A stretch of DNA of 64,000 nucleotides from an uncultured Collinsella sp. (GCA_902492235.1 CABUKS010000007.1:1-64000), one strand, 5' to 3'. Numbered from the stretch's first letter, positions 25,751 through 34,913 are shown. The notes: generated from the sequence alone by a model not told the origin. Program-made: numbers and translations.

Positions 25751-25811
25751 GTATACGTGGGCAGTGCGGCTATCATGGTACTTTACCGATATCCGCACTG
25801 CTCACGTATAC
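25751..25811 (+). promoter_or_regulatory. 19-bp inverted repeat upstream of the kinase gene
   Basis: Arms 25751-25769 and 25793-25811 (GTATACGTGGGCAGTGCGG type) match with one mismatch around 23 nt that contain a TATCAT hexamer (25771-25776). It lies 33 bp before the kinase ATG and looks like a strong operator or leader hairpin. Confidence 0.6.
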
Positions 25812-25843
25812 GTGCGGCAACCCATGCCAGACAAAGGAACGCC

Positions 25844-27928
25844 ATGGATACTACCGATAGCGCCTATGGCGACAAACTCATCCGTCTCGATACGTTCGAT
25901 ACCGCCGTGGCGGTCGACCCCAGCGCCGAGGACGACGCCAAGCGTCGGTTTATGACGCTTATTCTCCAGACGGCCCACCGCAACAACGGCAACATCGGAC
26001 ACGTGCTGCGCGCGACCAACACGAGCGGCGAGGTCTTTGCCGTCAAGCTACTCAAGGACAACGCCATCCTTTCCGGCCAAGCCCCCGACCGCTCCGCCGA
26101 GCAATCGGCAGCGCACCTGGCCAGCACCGCCGCGCTGTTCGAGGAGTACCGTCATCTGTGTACCGTCTCGCACCTGCGCGGATTTCCGCGCGTCTATGGC
26201 TACGGATCGTGCGAGGATGACCCTCTCATCCTCATGGAGTGGGTCGAGGGCACCTCGCTCAAGCAGGCGCTTCCCCTGCTTCTGCACGACGCCTCGGGCG
26301 GGCTGACCACCCAGATGGTCGCCGCCGTCGGAAACGCCGTGCTTCGTGCGCTCTTGATGACCCAAGGCCTCGTGAATCCGGTCATCCATCGCGACCTGTC
26401 GCCTGCCAATATCATGTTCCGCACCACTAGCCGAACGCTCGAGCAGCAGATTGCTGATTGTTCCTTTGACCCCTGCCTCATCGACATGGGCTCCGCGACC
26501 ATGGCTCTCGGCGACGACACGATCACCCGGCGCGCCGACATCTGGCGTTTTGCCACGCCCGCATACGCCGCGCCCGAGATGCTCACGCAGGATATCGAAG
26601 GCATCGCGGCCCTTCGCCGTTCGCCGGCAATCGACGTCTATGCGCTTTCGAGCATTCTGTACCAGCTCTACAGCGGTCGCAAACCGTTTGACTTTGAGTC
26701 GACGAACGCCGCTGCAACCGGCTCGTTCTATCTCGTAAAGACCAAGACCAAGCCGGCACCGCTCGAGCCGCGCTGCGAGGGCGATGAGGCGCTCGTCCAG
26801 ATCATCATGAAGGGTCTCTCAGTCGAGCAGTGCGATCGTCCCACCGAGCAGCAGATGCTCGAGGTGCTCTCGGCATACCTCACCGACGCCGAATCCGAAG
26901 GCCGCGAAGGTGCAGGAGACGAGGCCGCAATTGATATCGATTCTGGCACGCACCTTAAGGTCGACGTCGCCGGCGAGCGCGCACGAGAGATCCTGAATCA
27001 GGCCCGCCACGATGCCATGACCCGCCGCCGCTTTATTATCGGCGGCGCTATCGCAGCCGTTGCGGGGCTCAGCGTTATCGGGGCGGCAACCCATGGCTTT
27101 GGCATCCCCGCCTACCTTGACGGCATCCGCGGTTCACTTGACGACTACACCTGGGATCAGCTGCAAGAGATTTCGCTCAAGATTAAGGCCGCCGAGACCC
27201 GTAGCGAGGCACGCGAGATTGCCAAGCGCTATCACCTGCTCGATGACAACGGGCATATCCCCTATCCATGCACCAAGCGCGTCACGCTCACCAACGGGCT
27301 GCAGGTTGGCGCGCAGCTTGTGGGTATCCGCCACGACGAGCTTCTAGACGGTACGGGCAAGGCCGGGCTGACGTTTATGTTCGACGCGGGTATTGCCGAG
27401 CGCAACGCTGCAGCTGAACCGCCGAGCGCCGGCTGGGCAGATTGCGAGCTGCGGGAATGGCTCAACGGCGACGGCCTTAAGCTGCTACCCAACGAGTTGC
27501 GCGCGCTCATTAAAGGGGTCAAGAAGGTCTCGAACAATGTGGGCGCCGCCAACAGTGCATCGTGTCTGAGCGAGTTGCCCGCAACCCTTTGGCTGCCCGC
27601 CATGGTCGAGCTGTGCGGTACGCAACCGCCCGATTCGTTTGCCAAGGACTATCACTACCTGGCAGACATCTACAACAGCGAGGGCAAGGAGTACCAACTC
27701 TTCCGCGAGCTCAAGGTGAGCCCGTATTCCACGAACGAGACGATGGTCCGTCAGTGGAAGGGCAAGGACACCTGCTGGTGGGAGCGCACGGTGAGCCCCG
27801 ACTCATCGGAGAGTGGAGGCACACTCTATTTGAATCGCGTGGGCCACGACGGCGACGCCTTTACGTACGCAACGCCTGCGGACAAGCCAAACAAACGAAC
27901 CTGTGTGATCCCCGGATTCTGTATCTAG
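25844..27928 (+). CDS. Transmembrane Ser/Thr protein kinase with C-terminal DUF6273-like sensor
   Basis: A 694-residue receptor-type kinase. The kinase domain (about 45-345) has the ATP lysine K68 (FAVKLL), HRDLSPANI (182-190, catalytic D184), DMG in place of DFG (D214) and APE (243-245). After an acidic linker comes an RRRF-flanked membrane helix (about 397-415), so the last 280 residues should be outside. That part ends in the SGGTLYLNRVG and PGFCI pattern of DUF6273-like domains. There are no PASTA repeats. ATG 25844 follows AAAGGAAC. The phospho-partner is probably the FHA protein upstream. Confidence 0.88.
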   Translation: MDTTDSAYGDKLIRLDTFDTAVAVDPSAEDDAKRRFMTLILQTAHRNNGNIGHVLRATNTSGEVFAVKLLKDNAILSGQAPDRSAEQSAAHLASTAALFEEYRHLCTVSHLRGFPRVYGYGSCEDDPLILMEWVEGTSLKQALPLLLHDASGGLTTQMVAAVGNAVLRALLMTQGLVNPVIHRDLSPANIMFRTTSRTLEQQIADCSFDPCLIDMGSATMALGDDTITRRADIWRFATPAYAAPEMLTQDIEGIAALRRSPAIDVYALSSILYQLYSGRKPFDFESTNAAATGSFYLVKTKTKPAPLEPRCEGDEALVQIIMKGLSVEQCDRPTEQQMLEVLSAYLTDAESEGREGAGDEAAIDIDSGTHLKVDVAGERAREILNQARHDAMTRRRFIIGGAIAAVAGLSVIGAATHGFGIPAYLDGIRGSLDDYTWDQLQEISLKIKAAETRSEAREIAKRYHLLDDNGHIPYPCTKRVTLTNGLQVGAQLVGIRHDELLDGTGKAGLTFMFDAGIAERNAAAEPPSAGWADCELREWLNGDGLKLLPNELRALIKGVKKVSNNVGAANSASCLSELPATLWLPAMVELCGTQPPDSFAKDYHYLADIYNSEGKEYQLFRELKVSPYSTNETMVRQWKGKDTCWWERTVSPDSSESGGTLYLNRVGHDGDAFTYATPADKPNKRTCVIPGFCI

Positions 27929-27969
27929 AGAGCGGGCGTCTTGCCGTGACGGGACCCCTCCCCGGCAAT

Positions 27970-28236
27970 TGTCTCGATCTGTAACAGTTAGAGGTCATAT
28001 TTGCTGCTAGATGTTACAGAACGAGACATTGAGTTTCCTGCCAACTGTTTGTCTTGATCTGTAACAAATACTCGGTAAAACGGGGTCTAGTTGTTACAGA
28101 TCGAGACGTTAGTTTTCGGCTGAAATGTTTGTCTAAATCTGTAACAGCTATGGTTCAAAAACCGGTCCAGACGTTACAGATTGAGATGATTGGTTGGGAC
28201 GGTCCATCGGCCAACCAACTATCCTCATCTGTAACG
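27970..28236. repeat. Palindromic array 2 (3 units plus one half)
   Basis: Units 27970-28028, 28050-28108 and 28130-28188, each 17 + 25 + 17 nt with 21-nt gaps. After 31 nt a fourth left arm (28220-28236, TATCCTCATCTGTAACG) follows whose right arm is missing. It lies 42 nt past the kinase stop. Confidence 0.95.
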
Positions 28237-28261
28237 AAATGTCATACATTTCTTTCTGTAC

Positions 28262-28292
28262 TGTACACCCCCAGGGGGTATGGGTGTATAGT
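28262..28292 (+). promoter_or_regulatory. Copper promoter with CsoR operator
   Basis: TGTACA (28262-28267), 19-bp spacer, TATAGT (28287-28292). The spacer holds ACCCCCAGGGGGT (28267-28279), which is the classic CsoR-type GC palindrome. CsoR is encoded at 31191, so copper-relieved repression of copA-copZ is well supported. Confidence 0.8.
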
Positions 28293-28339
28293 ATCAGCAG
28301 GTTAACAATTCCAACACCGAACCACAGAAAGGAGGAGCC

Positions 28340-30679
28340 ATGGCTCAAGATAAGTTTGACGTGGGCGGCATGACGTGCGCCGCGTGCCAAGCGCACGTGG
28401 ACCGTGCCGTCAGCAAACTCGACGGCGTCCAAAGTGTCGCGGTCAATCTGCTCGCCGGCTCTATGCTGGTGGACTACGACCCTGCGCAGGTCTCCCCCGA
28501 CGACATCTGCACCGCTGTCGACCGCGCGGGCTACTCGGCCTCGCCCGTCAGCACGGGCATCGACGCCTCCCAAAACGGCAGTACGCAAGCCAGGTCCGGC
28601 GCCGCCCATATGGAGTCGCCCACCAAAAAGCTGGAGGCCGCCGCCTCCGCCATGCGCACCCGCCTCATCATCTCGATCGTATTCCTCATCCCACTGTTCT
28701 ACATAGGCATGGGGCACATGCTCGGCTGGCCGCTGCCCGGTATTTTCACCGACCATACCCACAGCATGACACTCGCGCTCACCGAGCTCGTCCTGCTCAT
28801 CCCCATCGTCTACGTCAACGACGCGTACTTTATCAACGGGTTTAAATCGCTCGCGCACGGCGCGCCCACCATGGACGCCCTTATTGCCGTGGGCGCCACC
28901 GCCTCCATCGCCTGGTCGCTCTACGCCATGTTCATCATGGCCGACCAGCTAGCCGCAGGTCAGGTGCACGAGGCCATGATGACGAGCATGGACAACCTGT
29001 ATTTTGAGAGCGCTGGCACCATCCTGTCGCTCGTCACCGTGGGCAAATACCTCGAGACGCGCAGCAAGTCCAAGACCGGCGGCGCTATCGAGGCGCTCAT
29101 CGACTTGGCACCCAAGACCGCGACCGTCGTGGCAGAGGACGGCAGCGAGGCCACCGTCGACGTCGATGCCATTCTGCCCGGCCAGGTGCTGCGTGTGCGC
29201 CCCGGCGAGTCCATCCCCGTTGACGGCGTGGTGCTCGAGGGCAGCTCGGCCGTGGACGAAAGCGCGCTCACCGGCGAATCCATTCCCGTGGAGAAGACCG
29301 CCGGCGACACTGTCAATGCGGCCACGGTCAACCGCACGGGCTCGTTTACCTTCCGCGCCACGCGTGTGGGTGCCGACACGTCGCTCGCCAAGATTATCCA
29401 GCTCGTCGAGGACGCCAACGCCACCAAGGCGCCTATCGCCCGCATGGCCGACAAAGTCGCCGGCGTGTTCGTGCCCGTGGTGTTCGTGATCTCGGCCGTG
29501 ACCTTTGCGGCGTGGATGGCACTGACCGGCAGCATAAACGAGGCGCTCACCTCCGCCGTGGCCGTGCTGGTGATCAGCTGCCCGTGCGCGCTGGGTCTGG
29601 CCACGCCCGTCGCCATTATGGTCGGCACCGGCAAGGGCGCCGAGATGGGCATTCTGTTCAAGAGCGCCGAGGCGCTGGAGAACCTGCGCAGCGTAGGTAC
29701 CGTGGTGCTCGATAAGACGGGCACGGTCACCCGGGGTAAGCCTGCCGTGACCGATATCGTGGTAGCCACGCGCGCTGACGGCTCGCCCGCCATGAGCGAA
29801 AAGGCGCTGCTCAAGCTGGCCGCCGCGCTGGAGCGCTCGAGCGAGCACCCGCTGGCCGAGGCGATTATGGCCGAATGCGAGACGCGCGGAATTGTCGCGC
29901 GCATGGTCGAGGACTTTGCCGCCGCGCCCGGGCGAGGCGTTACGGCGCGCGAGGGGCAAAACGTCATTGCAGCCGGCAACATGCGCCTGATGGACGAGCT
30001 GGGCGTTACCGTGCCCGCGGGTCTTGCCGAGCAATTTGCCGCCGAGGGCAAGACGCCGCTGTTCTTTGCCAAGAACGGCGAGCTTGCCGGCACCATTGCC
30101 GTGGCTGACGAGGTCAAGGAAACGAGCGCCGAGGCCATCGCCGCGCTCCGCAAGCTCGGCGTCGACGTACGCATGCTCACCGGCGATAACCGCGTGACGG
30201 CCGAGGCCATCGCCCGCCGCGTGGGACTGAGAAGCGAACAGGTTATCGCCGACGTCCTGCCCGCTGACAAGGAACGCCACGTGCGCGAACTGCAGGATGC
30301 GGGCGGCAAGGTCGCCATGGTGGGCGACGGCATCAACGACTCCCCCGCTCTGGCGCGCGCCGACGTGGGTCTGGCCATCGGCACCGGCGCCGACATCGCC
30401 AAGGAGGGGGCAGATGTGGTGCTCATGCGCAGCGACCTCATGGACGTCGCCCGCGCCATCGAGCTTTCGCGCGCCACGATCCGCAACATCAAGCAGGACC
30501 TGTTCTGGGCACTGTTCTACAACGGCATCGGCATTCCGCTCGCCGCGGGTGTGTTCTTCCCCCTCACGGGTTGGCAACTCTCGCCGATGTTTGGCGCCGC
30601 GGCGATGAGCCTGTCGAGCGTGTGTGTTGTTTCCAACGCGCTGCGCCTGCGAACCTTTAAGCCTAAAGTGGCAAAATAG
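28340..30679 (+). CDS. copA: Copper-exporting P1B-type ATPase CopA
   Basis: A 779-residue Cu(I) pump of the cytoplasmic membrane. One N-terminal HMA domain with GMTCAAC (C13, C16), eight predicted helices, the intramembrane CPC motif (SCPCALG, near 414), the phosphorylation motif DKTGT (near 458), an HP motif (SSEHPLA) and GDGINDSPAL. GGAGGAG precedes ATG 28340. It lies under a CsoR-type operator and is followed by copZ and csoR, a standard copper detoxification set. Confidence 0.97.
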   Translation: MAQDKFDVGGMTCAACQAHVDRAVSKLDGVQSVAVNLLAGSMLVDYDPAQVSPDDICTAVDRAGYSASPVSTGIDASQNGSTQARSGAAHMESPTKKLEAAASAMRTRLIISIVFLIPLFYIGMGHMLGWPLPGIFTDHTHSMTLALTELVLLIPIVYVNDAYFINGFKSLAHGAPTMDALIAVGATASIAWSLYAMFIMADQLAAGQVHEAMMTSMDNLYFESAGTILSLVTVGKYLETRSKSKTGGAIEALIDLAPKTATVVAEDGSEATVDVDAILPGQVLRVRPGESIPVDGVVLEGSSAVDESALTGESIPVEKTAGDTVNAATVNRTGSFTFRATRVGADTSLAKIIQLVEDANATKAPIARMADKVAGVFVPVVFVISAVTFAAWMALTGSINEALTSAVAVLVISCPCALGLATPVAIMVGTGKGAEMGILFKSAEALENLRSVGTVVLDKTGTVTRGKPAVTDIVVATRADGSPAMSEKALLKLAAALERSSEHPLAEAIMAECETRGIVARMVEDFAAAPGRGVTAREGQNVIAAGNMRLMDELGVTVPAGLAEQFAAEGKTPLFFAKNGELAGTIAVADEVKETSAEAIAALRKLGVDVRMLTGDNRVTAEAIARRVGLRSEQVIADVLPADKERHVRELQDAGGKVAMVGDGINDSPALARADVGLAIGTGADIAKEGADVVLMRSDLMDVARAIELSRATIRNIKQDLFWALFYNGIGIPLAAGVFFPLTGWQLSPMFGAAAMSLSSVCVVSNALRLRTFKPKVAK

Positions 30680-30710
30680 GCTCACCACTCACCATTAAGT
30701 CCATTTATAA

Positions 30711-30812
30711 CGGGCTTTCCAGGTGCCCGAGATTGACCTGAAAGAGGAGCGACACGTACTTTGGTACGCGAGCGACAGCCTGAAGATCAAGGTCGGGTGC
30801 CTGGGAAAGCCG
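30711..30812. repeat. Imperfect 102-bp palindrome in the copA-copZ spacer
   Basis: Outer arms (30711-30730 and 30793-30812) pair with a few mismatches, and the centre is CGTAC-TTTG-GTACG. It fills most of the 154-bp spacer and ends 21 nt before the copZ ATG. It may modulate or partly stop transcription into copZ. Confidence 0.6.
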
Positions 30813-30833
30813 ACACAACAGAGAGGAATACCC

Positions 30834-31055
30834 ATGCGTTACACAATCAAGACTTCCGGCCTCATGTGCGGCCATTGCGATGCCACCGTCGAGACGGCGT
30901 TGCTCAACATAGCCGGCGTGACCGACGCCGACGCCGACCACGAGACCCAGACCGTACAGGTGGAGTGCGCCGACACCGTGACCGCCGAGCAGCTCGCCGC
31001 CGCTGTCGAGGCCGCGGGCGAGAAGTTCCACGCCCTATCCGTGACCGCCGCGTAG
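30834..31055 (+). CDS. copZ: Copper chaperone, heavy-metal-associated domain (CopZ)
   Basis: A 73-residue stand-alone HMA domain with the metal motif MCGHC (C12, C15). It would carry Cu(I) to the CopA N-terminal domain. GAGAGGA lies 7-8 nt before ATG 30834. It is 154 bp after copA in the same direction. Confidence 0.93.
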   Translation: MRYTIKTSGLMCGHCDATVETALLNIAGVTDADADHETQTVQVECADTVTAEQLAAAVEAAGEKFHALSVTAA

Positions 31056-31081
31056 CAGACGCTGTCTACTCAATCCCCAGA

Positions 31082-31148
31082 AGTTGCGGTGAAATACGGA
31101 CTGTTGTGCCGCCCTAGGCCTTTAAACGGTCCGTATTTCACCGCAACT
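31082..31148. repeat. 67-bp palindrome, family A copy 3
   Basis: 22 + 23 + 22 nt, starting 27 nt past the copZ stop and ending 43 nt before csoR. It lies inside the copper operon, so it must be transcribed if csoR is cotranscribed. Confidence 0.9.
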
Positions 31149-31190
31149 GACAGGGATATCCGAAAGATCGACCAGAAACGAGGACCCGCC

Positions 31191-31463
31191 ATGATGGCAG
31201 ACCACAAATCGGTGACCCGCATGCTCAAGACGGCGCGCGGCCAGATCGACGGCATCTTGCGGATGGTCGATGAGGACCGTTATTGCGTCGATATTTCCAC
31301 GCAGCTCATGGCCACGCAGGCACTCCTCGCGCGTATTAACGCCGACGTGCTCAAGGCGCATATCGAGGGCTGCGTGACTTCGGCAATCGAATCGGGCGAC
31401 GAAGACCTAAAGGCCGCCAAGCTCGCCGAGATCGAACGCGTTGTCGACAAGCTCTCCAAGTAA
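31191..31463 (+). CDS. csoR: Copper-sensing repressor CsoR
   Basis: A 90-residue all-helical DUF156 repressor. The Cu(I) ligand set Cys-His-Cys is present (C32, H57, C61, in YCVDIST and KAHIEGCV). It should bind the GC palindrome at 28267-28279 and release it on copper binding. ATG 31191 follows GAGGA at 7-8 nt. A second ATG follows directly. Confidence 0.95.
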   Translation: MMADHKSVTRMLKTARGQIDGILRMVDEDRYCVDISTQLMATQALLARINADVLKAHIEGCVTSAIESGDEDLKAAKLAEIERVVDKLSK

Positions 31464-31507
31464 TTGGGGCATTGGGGACAGACTTCTTTACACCGTCTTG
31501 GTGTTCC

Positions 31508-31554
31508 GGGGACAGGTATGTTTGTACCGCATTGGTGCAGATTGACCTGTCCCC
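31508..31554. repeat. GGGGACAGGT palindrome (family B), copy 2
   Basis: GGGGACAGGT (31508-31517) and ACCTGTCCCC (31545-31554) enclose 27 nt. A related single arm (TTGGGGACAGAC) precedes it near 31470. It lies between csoR and the next gene. Confidence 0.75.
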
Positions 31555-31609
31555 CTTGCTCTAAATCGGGTATAAAGGCGTGCAGCATATCGAACGAAAG
31601 GCAATTTGC

Positions 31610-32083
31610 ATGAATGACTTTATGAAGGGTCGCAATGGTGCCGATGAACTCACCATCGTGATGGGTTTTGCGGGTATTGTCATCGCGATGATCGGATCGA
31701 TAGCCCGCATCCAGTGGCTCAGCTGGATCGCCATCGCCGTCATCGTGATTGGCGTACTGCGCGGCCTGTCCAAAAATATCGATGCACGTCGCAAGGAGAA
31801 CGAGGCCTTTGTCGCCGGCTCGGCTAAGGTCCCCGGCTTGGGCAAGTTCGTCGCCAGCTTGGGCGGCGGCGCTGCAGCAGCCAGCACCTCACGCGCGGCC
31901 GGCACCAGCAAGGAGGACTTTGAACGTGCCAAGCGCACAGCCAAGAAGATGTGGAAGGGCCGCAAGACCACAGCCTATCTCAAGTGCCCCAACTGCGGCC
32001 AGATGCTCTCCGTTCCCAAGGGCAAGGGCAAGATCCGCGTCACCTGCCCCAAGTGCCACGCCAAGATGGAAACGCGCTCCTAG
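31610..32083 (+). CDS. Small membrane protein with C-terminal zinc ribbon
   Basis: A 157-residue protein I cannot name. Two membrane helices (about 14-30 and 34-51) are followed by a basic, alanine-rich linker and a C-terminal zinc ribbon, CPNC...CPKC, in the last 30 residues. The topology suggests a membrane-anchored cytoplasmic zinc-ribbon protein. AAAGG lies 9-10 nt before ATG 31610. It is followed by a strong bidirectional terminator. Confidence 0.75.
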   Translation: MNDFMKGRNGADELTIVMGFAGIVIAMIGSIARIQWLSWIAIAVIVIGVLRGLSKNIDARRKENEAFVAGSAKVPGLGKFVASLGGGAAAASTSRAAGTSKEDFERAKRTAKKMWKGRKTTAYLKCPNCGQMLSVPKGKGKIRVTCPKCHAKMETRS

Positions 32084-32105
32084 CCGCTACACCATAGGAC
32101 AAAAT

Positions 32106-32142
32106 AAAAGCCGAGGCCTCGCGCTGAGACCTCGGCTTTTTT
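32106..32142. terminator. Bidirectional terminator
   Basis: AAAAGCCGAGG and CCTCGGCTTTT form an 11-bp stem with T-runs on both strands. It ends both the zinc-ribbon gene (+) and the amidohydrolase gene (-). Confidence 0.9.
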
Positions 32143-32148
32143 GAATGT

Positions 32149-32173
32149 AACAAGGGGACCGTCCCTTTGTCAC
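32149..32173. repeat. Short GGGACGGTCCC palindrome
   Basis: ACAAGGGGAC and GTCCCTTTGT around 3 nt, directly before the end of the amidohydrolase gene. It shares the GGGAC core with the other repeats here. Confidence 0.5.
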
Positions 32174-32175
32174 GT

Positions 32176-33546
32176 CTACGCCACCCCGTCGCGGGCGAGC
32201 TCCTCGGCCAGCGCCTCGGCCGGCATCGCCATAATCGTGTCGAGCTCGGCGTCCACCTCGGGAATATGCTTCACCTTCAGCTTGCGCACCAGATCGCCAC
32301 GGCACATCACGTGCATCGGCTCACGCAGGGCGCACGGGTCATCGAGCGGGTTCTTGCGCGTCACCAAAATGTCGGCGGCCTTACCGCACTCGATTGTGCC
32401 GGTCTCGCCGCCCAGCCCCAGTAGCTCGGCATTGACTTGCGTGGCCGTATGCAGCGCGAAGGCGTTGCTCACGCCGACATACTTGGCAAAATAGGCCACT
32501 TCACGCCACATGTCATACTGCGTCACAAACGGGCAGCTCGAATCTGTGCCAAGGCCCACCTTAACGCCAGCTTCCAGTGCGGCACGAGCGCTCTCGATAA
32601 TGCCCGAGCACACGATATCGCCGTTCTTCTTTTGCGTATCGGTCGAATGGGTCTTTTCCGGGTCGAGCAATACAAACGGCAGCGCCGGGCTGATGGTGCA
32701 GGTCACGCTGGGCGCACGCCCCTCAAGCTGCGTGCCCGCGGCGCCACGGTACAGTTCCAGGATCTCGGGCGTCAACGGAGCGCCGTGCTCAATCGTGTCA
32801 ACGCCGGCCTCAAGCGCGGCCTTCACGCCCTCGGTACTCTCGACATGGGCCATAACCGGAAGGCCAACCTCGTGCGCCGCCTTGCACGCCGCTGCGACAA
32901 CCTCCACCGGCATACGCAGCACACCCGGCTCGCCCACCTCAGTCGTATCGAACACGCCGCCCGTTACGAACAGTTTAATGACGTCGGCACCGCGCGCATA
33001 CAGGTCGCGCACCTGTTCGGCTGCCTCGGCGGAACTGTTGGCCACCTGGGCGAACAAGCCCGCACCATGGCCGCCCGGCACCGTGACGCCCGTTCCCGGC
33101 GCCACCAGGCGAGGACCTTGATATTTACCGGCATCGATAGCATCGCGCACGGCAAGATCGGCAAACAGCGGGTCGCCCGCACCGCGCACCGTGGTCACGC
33201 CACTTGCCAGCTGCTGCTGGGCGCTACCCTTAAGAACGTGGCGCACGATGGCACGCCCCACGGGATTATCGAGCTTCTTCATCAGCGCGCCCGCATCGCC
33301 CGCCGAAACCGGCTTGCCCGAGCCGCACAGATGCACATGCATATTGATGAGGCCCGGCATGAGATACGCACCTGCCAGGTCGATGACCTCGGCACCTGCA
33401 GGCGCCTGCGCCACAGCACTGGGCCCCATCCACGTGATGACACCGCGCTCAACGACCACGGCCATGTCGGGCTGCAGCTCCATATGTTCCGAACCATCCA
33501 GGACGGTCGCATTGATAAACAACGTGGAACGATCGGCAGACGCCAT
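32176..33546 (-). CDS. Metal-dependent amidohydrolase (imidazolonepropionase/prolidase-like)
   Basis: A 456-residue TIM-barrel amidohydrolase. The metal motif HVHLCG follows PGLINM, later come GADVIKLFVTGG (metal lysine region), MAHVEST, TIEHGAPL and LGTDSSCP (metal Asp). The C-terminal GTIECGKAADILV returns to the beta-sandwich. It probably hydrolyses a cyclic amide or dipeptide; the exact substrate cannot be read. ATG 33546 follows GGGGAGGAG by 6 nt; a longer frame exists but would be translated from palindromic array 3. Confidence 0.85.
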   Translation of the reverse strand: MASADRSTLFINATVLDGSEHMELQPDMAVVVERGVITWMGPSAVAQAPAGAEVIDLAGAYLMPGLINMHVHLCGSGKPVSAGDAGALMKKLDNPVGRAIVRHVLKGSAQQQLASGVTTVRGAGDPLFADLAVRDAIDAGKYQGPRLVAPGTGVTVPGGHGAGLFAQVANSSAEAAEQVRDLYARGADVIKLFVTGGVFDTTEVGEPGVLRMPVEVVAAACKAAHEVGLPVMAHVESTEGVKAALEAGVDTIEHGAPLTPEILELYRGAAGTQLEGRAPSVTCTISPALPFVLLDPEKTHSTDTQKKNGDIVCSGIIESARAALEAGVKVGLGTDSSCPFVTQYDMWREVAYFAKYVGVSNAFALHTATQVNAELLGLGGETGTIECGKAADILVTRKNPLDDPCALREPMHVMCRGDLVRKLKVKHIPEVDAELDTIMAMPAEALAEELARDGVA

Positions 33547-33695
33547 ATCGAGCTCCTCCCCCTCAGAAAACTTGAACATCTGTCCATTATTATCCAGTGT
33601 AGCCCGATTGCCACAGACATATCGGTTAACGGAGGAAAGAGCGGGATGTGGGGGACGGAATACGTTGCAGTCCCACTCCAGCGACACCAGGGAAA

Positions 33696-33835
33696 CATCT
33701 CGATCTGTAACAGGTACAAGGTTGTTGGGCCCCTTGCTGTTACAGATCAAGACATTCGGTCGACGTTTCACCGGTTTGTCTCGATCTATAACAATTACGA
33801 GCTCAAACAACCTCTAAACGTTACAGATCGAGACA
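33696..33835. repeat. Palindromic array 3 (2 units)
   Basis: Units 33696-33754 and 33777-33835, each 17 + 25 + 17 nt, with a 22-nt gap. It ends 7 nt before the distal stop codon of the broken nuclease-like gene. Confidence 0.95.
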
Positions 33836-33842
33836 AAACCTC

Positions 33843-34913
33843 TCAGCGCCCATACCACCGACGTCTCCACTCCTCAGCCAAATCGGGCCGTCGCGGAATA
33901 CCCGCCAACCTCATCTTCTCAACCAGCTTCCCCGGATTCTTGAGCTCATCAAACGTAAACCGAAGCACCTTGTGCCCGAGCATTGTCAGATGAGATTCCC
34001 GCTAACGCTCTGCCACGAATGGGTCGACCGACTCCCGGACCTCGCCGCTCTGCAGGGTGTACTTCCCCTTTCCGTCGAGCTCGCCGATGACACACGTCCC
34101 GTCCTCGAGCTGCCAAAAATAGTCGACGCGAAATACCTGGCTCGGATCGAGCGGGTCGCGAAACTCCACCTGCAGCTCCGGAACCGGAAAGCCGTACGCA
34201 ATAAAGAACGCTCGGAACCGAGACTCGCCGCCGTTTTCGGACAGCCCGTCCGCATACGACGCAATCACCTGTGCCCTACGATACCCTCGCCTGCCCTCGC
34301 AATCGACGCGGAGGCGCTCGCACAAATCCCCACGTGATACGTCTTTCGCCCGCAGTGCAGAATCGGCAATCGCCAACCCGTAGGAGAACGGCGCACGCAG
34401 CAAGCAATCCTCCACCGTGCGCCAAAACGACGTCACCCGCACGCCATCAACACGCTCGAGCGCGCCCGCCATCTGTGGACGCAACAACCTGCACCCGCTG
34501 CTCAACGTCACCGAACAACCCGTCTTAACAAGAAAACGCGGCCCAAGCAGATCATTCGGCACCTCCAAACCCCATATCAGTGCGGCGTCATATCCCCAAA
34601 ACGCCCAATCGGGATGAAATTCCGCAAGCCCTTTGATAGTCCTCAGCACTCGCTCCGCCGGCGTCAATGCATCCCAATCATGCTGAAAACAGAACAGGTA
34701 CGGCTCGGGCTCCGCGATATCGTCGGTTCCAACATGGCCTCGCAGCCACATGAGCTCGGTATTGTCATGCGTTGCGAGCAGCGCACCTTGCTTGGCCGTC
34801 TCCGTGAGCCGCGCGAGCATCCTATTCCGCGCCAACGTGTTGCGAGTCGCATGTTTGTGTTTGAGAACGGTATTAGACACTTTCATCACCACCACGTCAG
34901 ACAAATGGACCAT
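33843..34913 (-). pseudogene. AbiEi/DUF559-like protein gene interrupted by an in-frame amber codon
   Basis: From ATG 34913 the frame runs 303 codons to TAG (34002-34004), then continues open in the same frame for 52 codons to TGA at 33843. The downstream part reads LGHKVLRFTFDEL and AGIPRRPDLAEEWRRR, which is the usual C terminus of small Vsr/DUF559-like domains, and the part before the stop has DYFWQLEDG and IGELDGKGKY, a PD-(D/E)xK-like core. The N-terminal half resembles AbiEi-type winged-helix proteins. One substitution is enough to explain the stop. It is tightly framed by arrays 3 and 4. Family naming is from memory and moderate. Confidence 0.75.

Noticed and set aside
34002..34004. 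Pyrrolysine or suppressed amber codon
   Set aside because: No pyl genes or suppressor tRNA are visible in the window; a nonsense mutation is the simpler reading.
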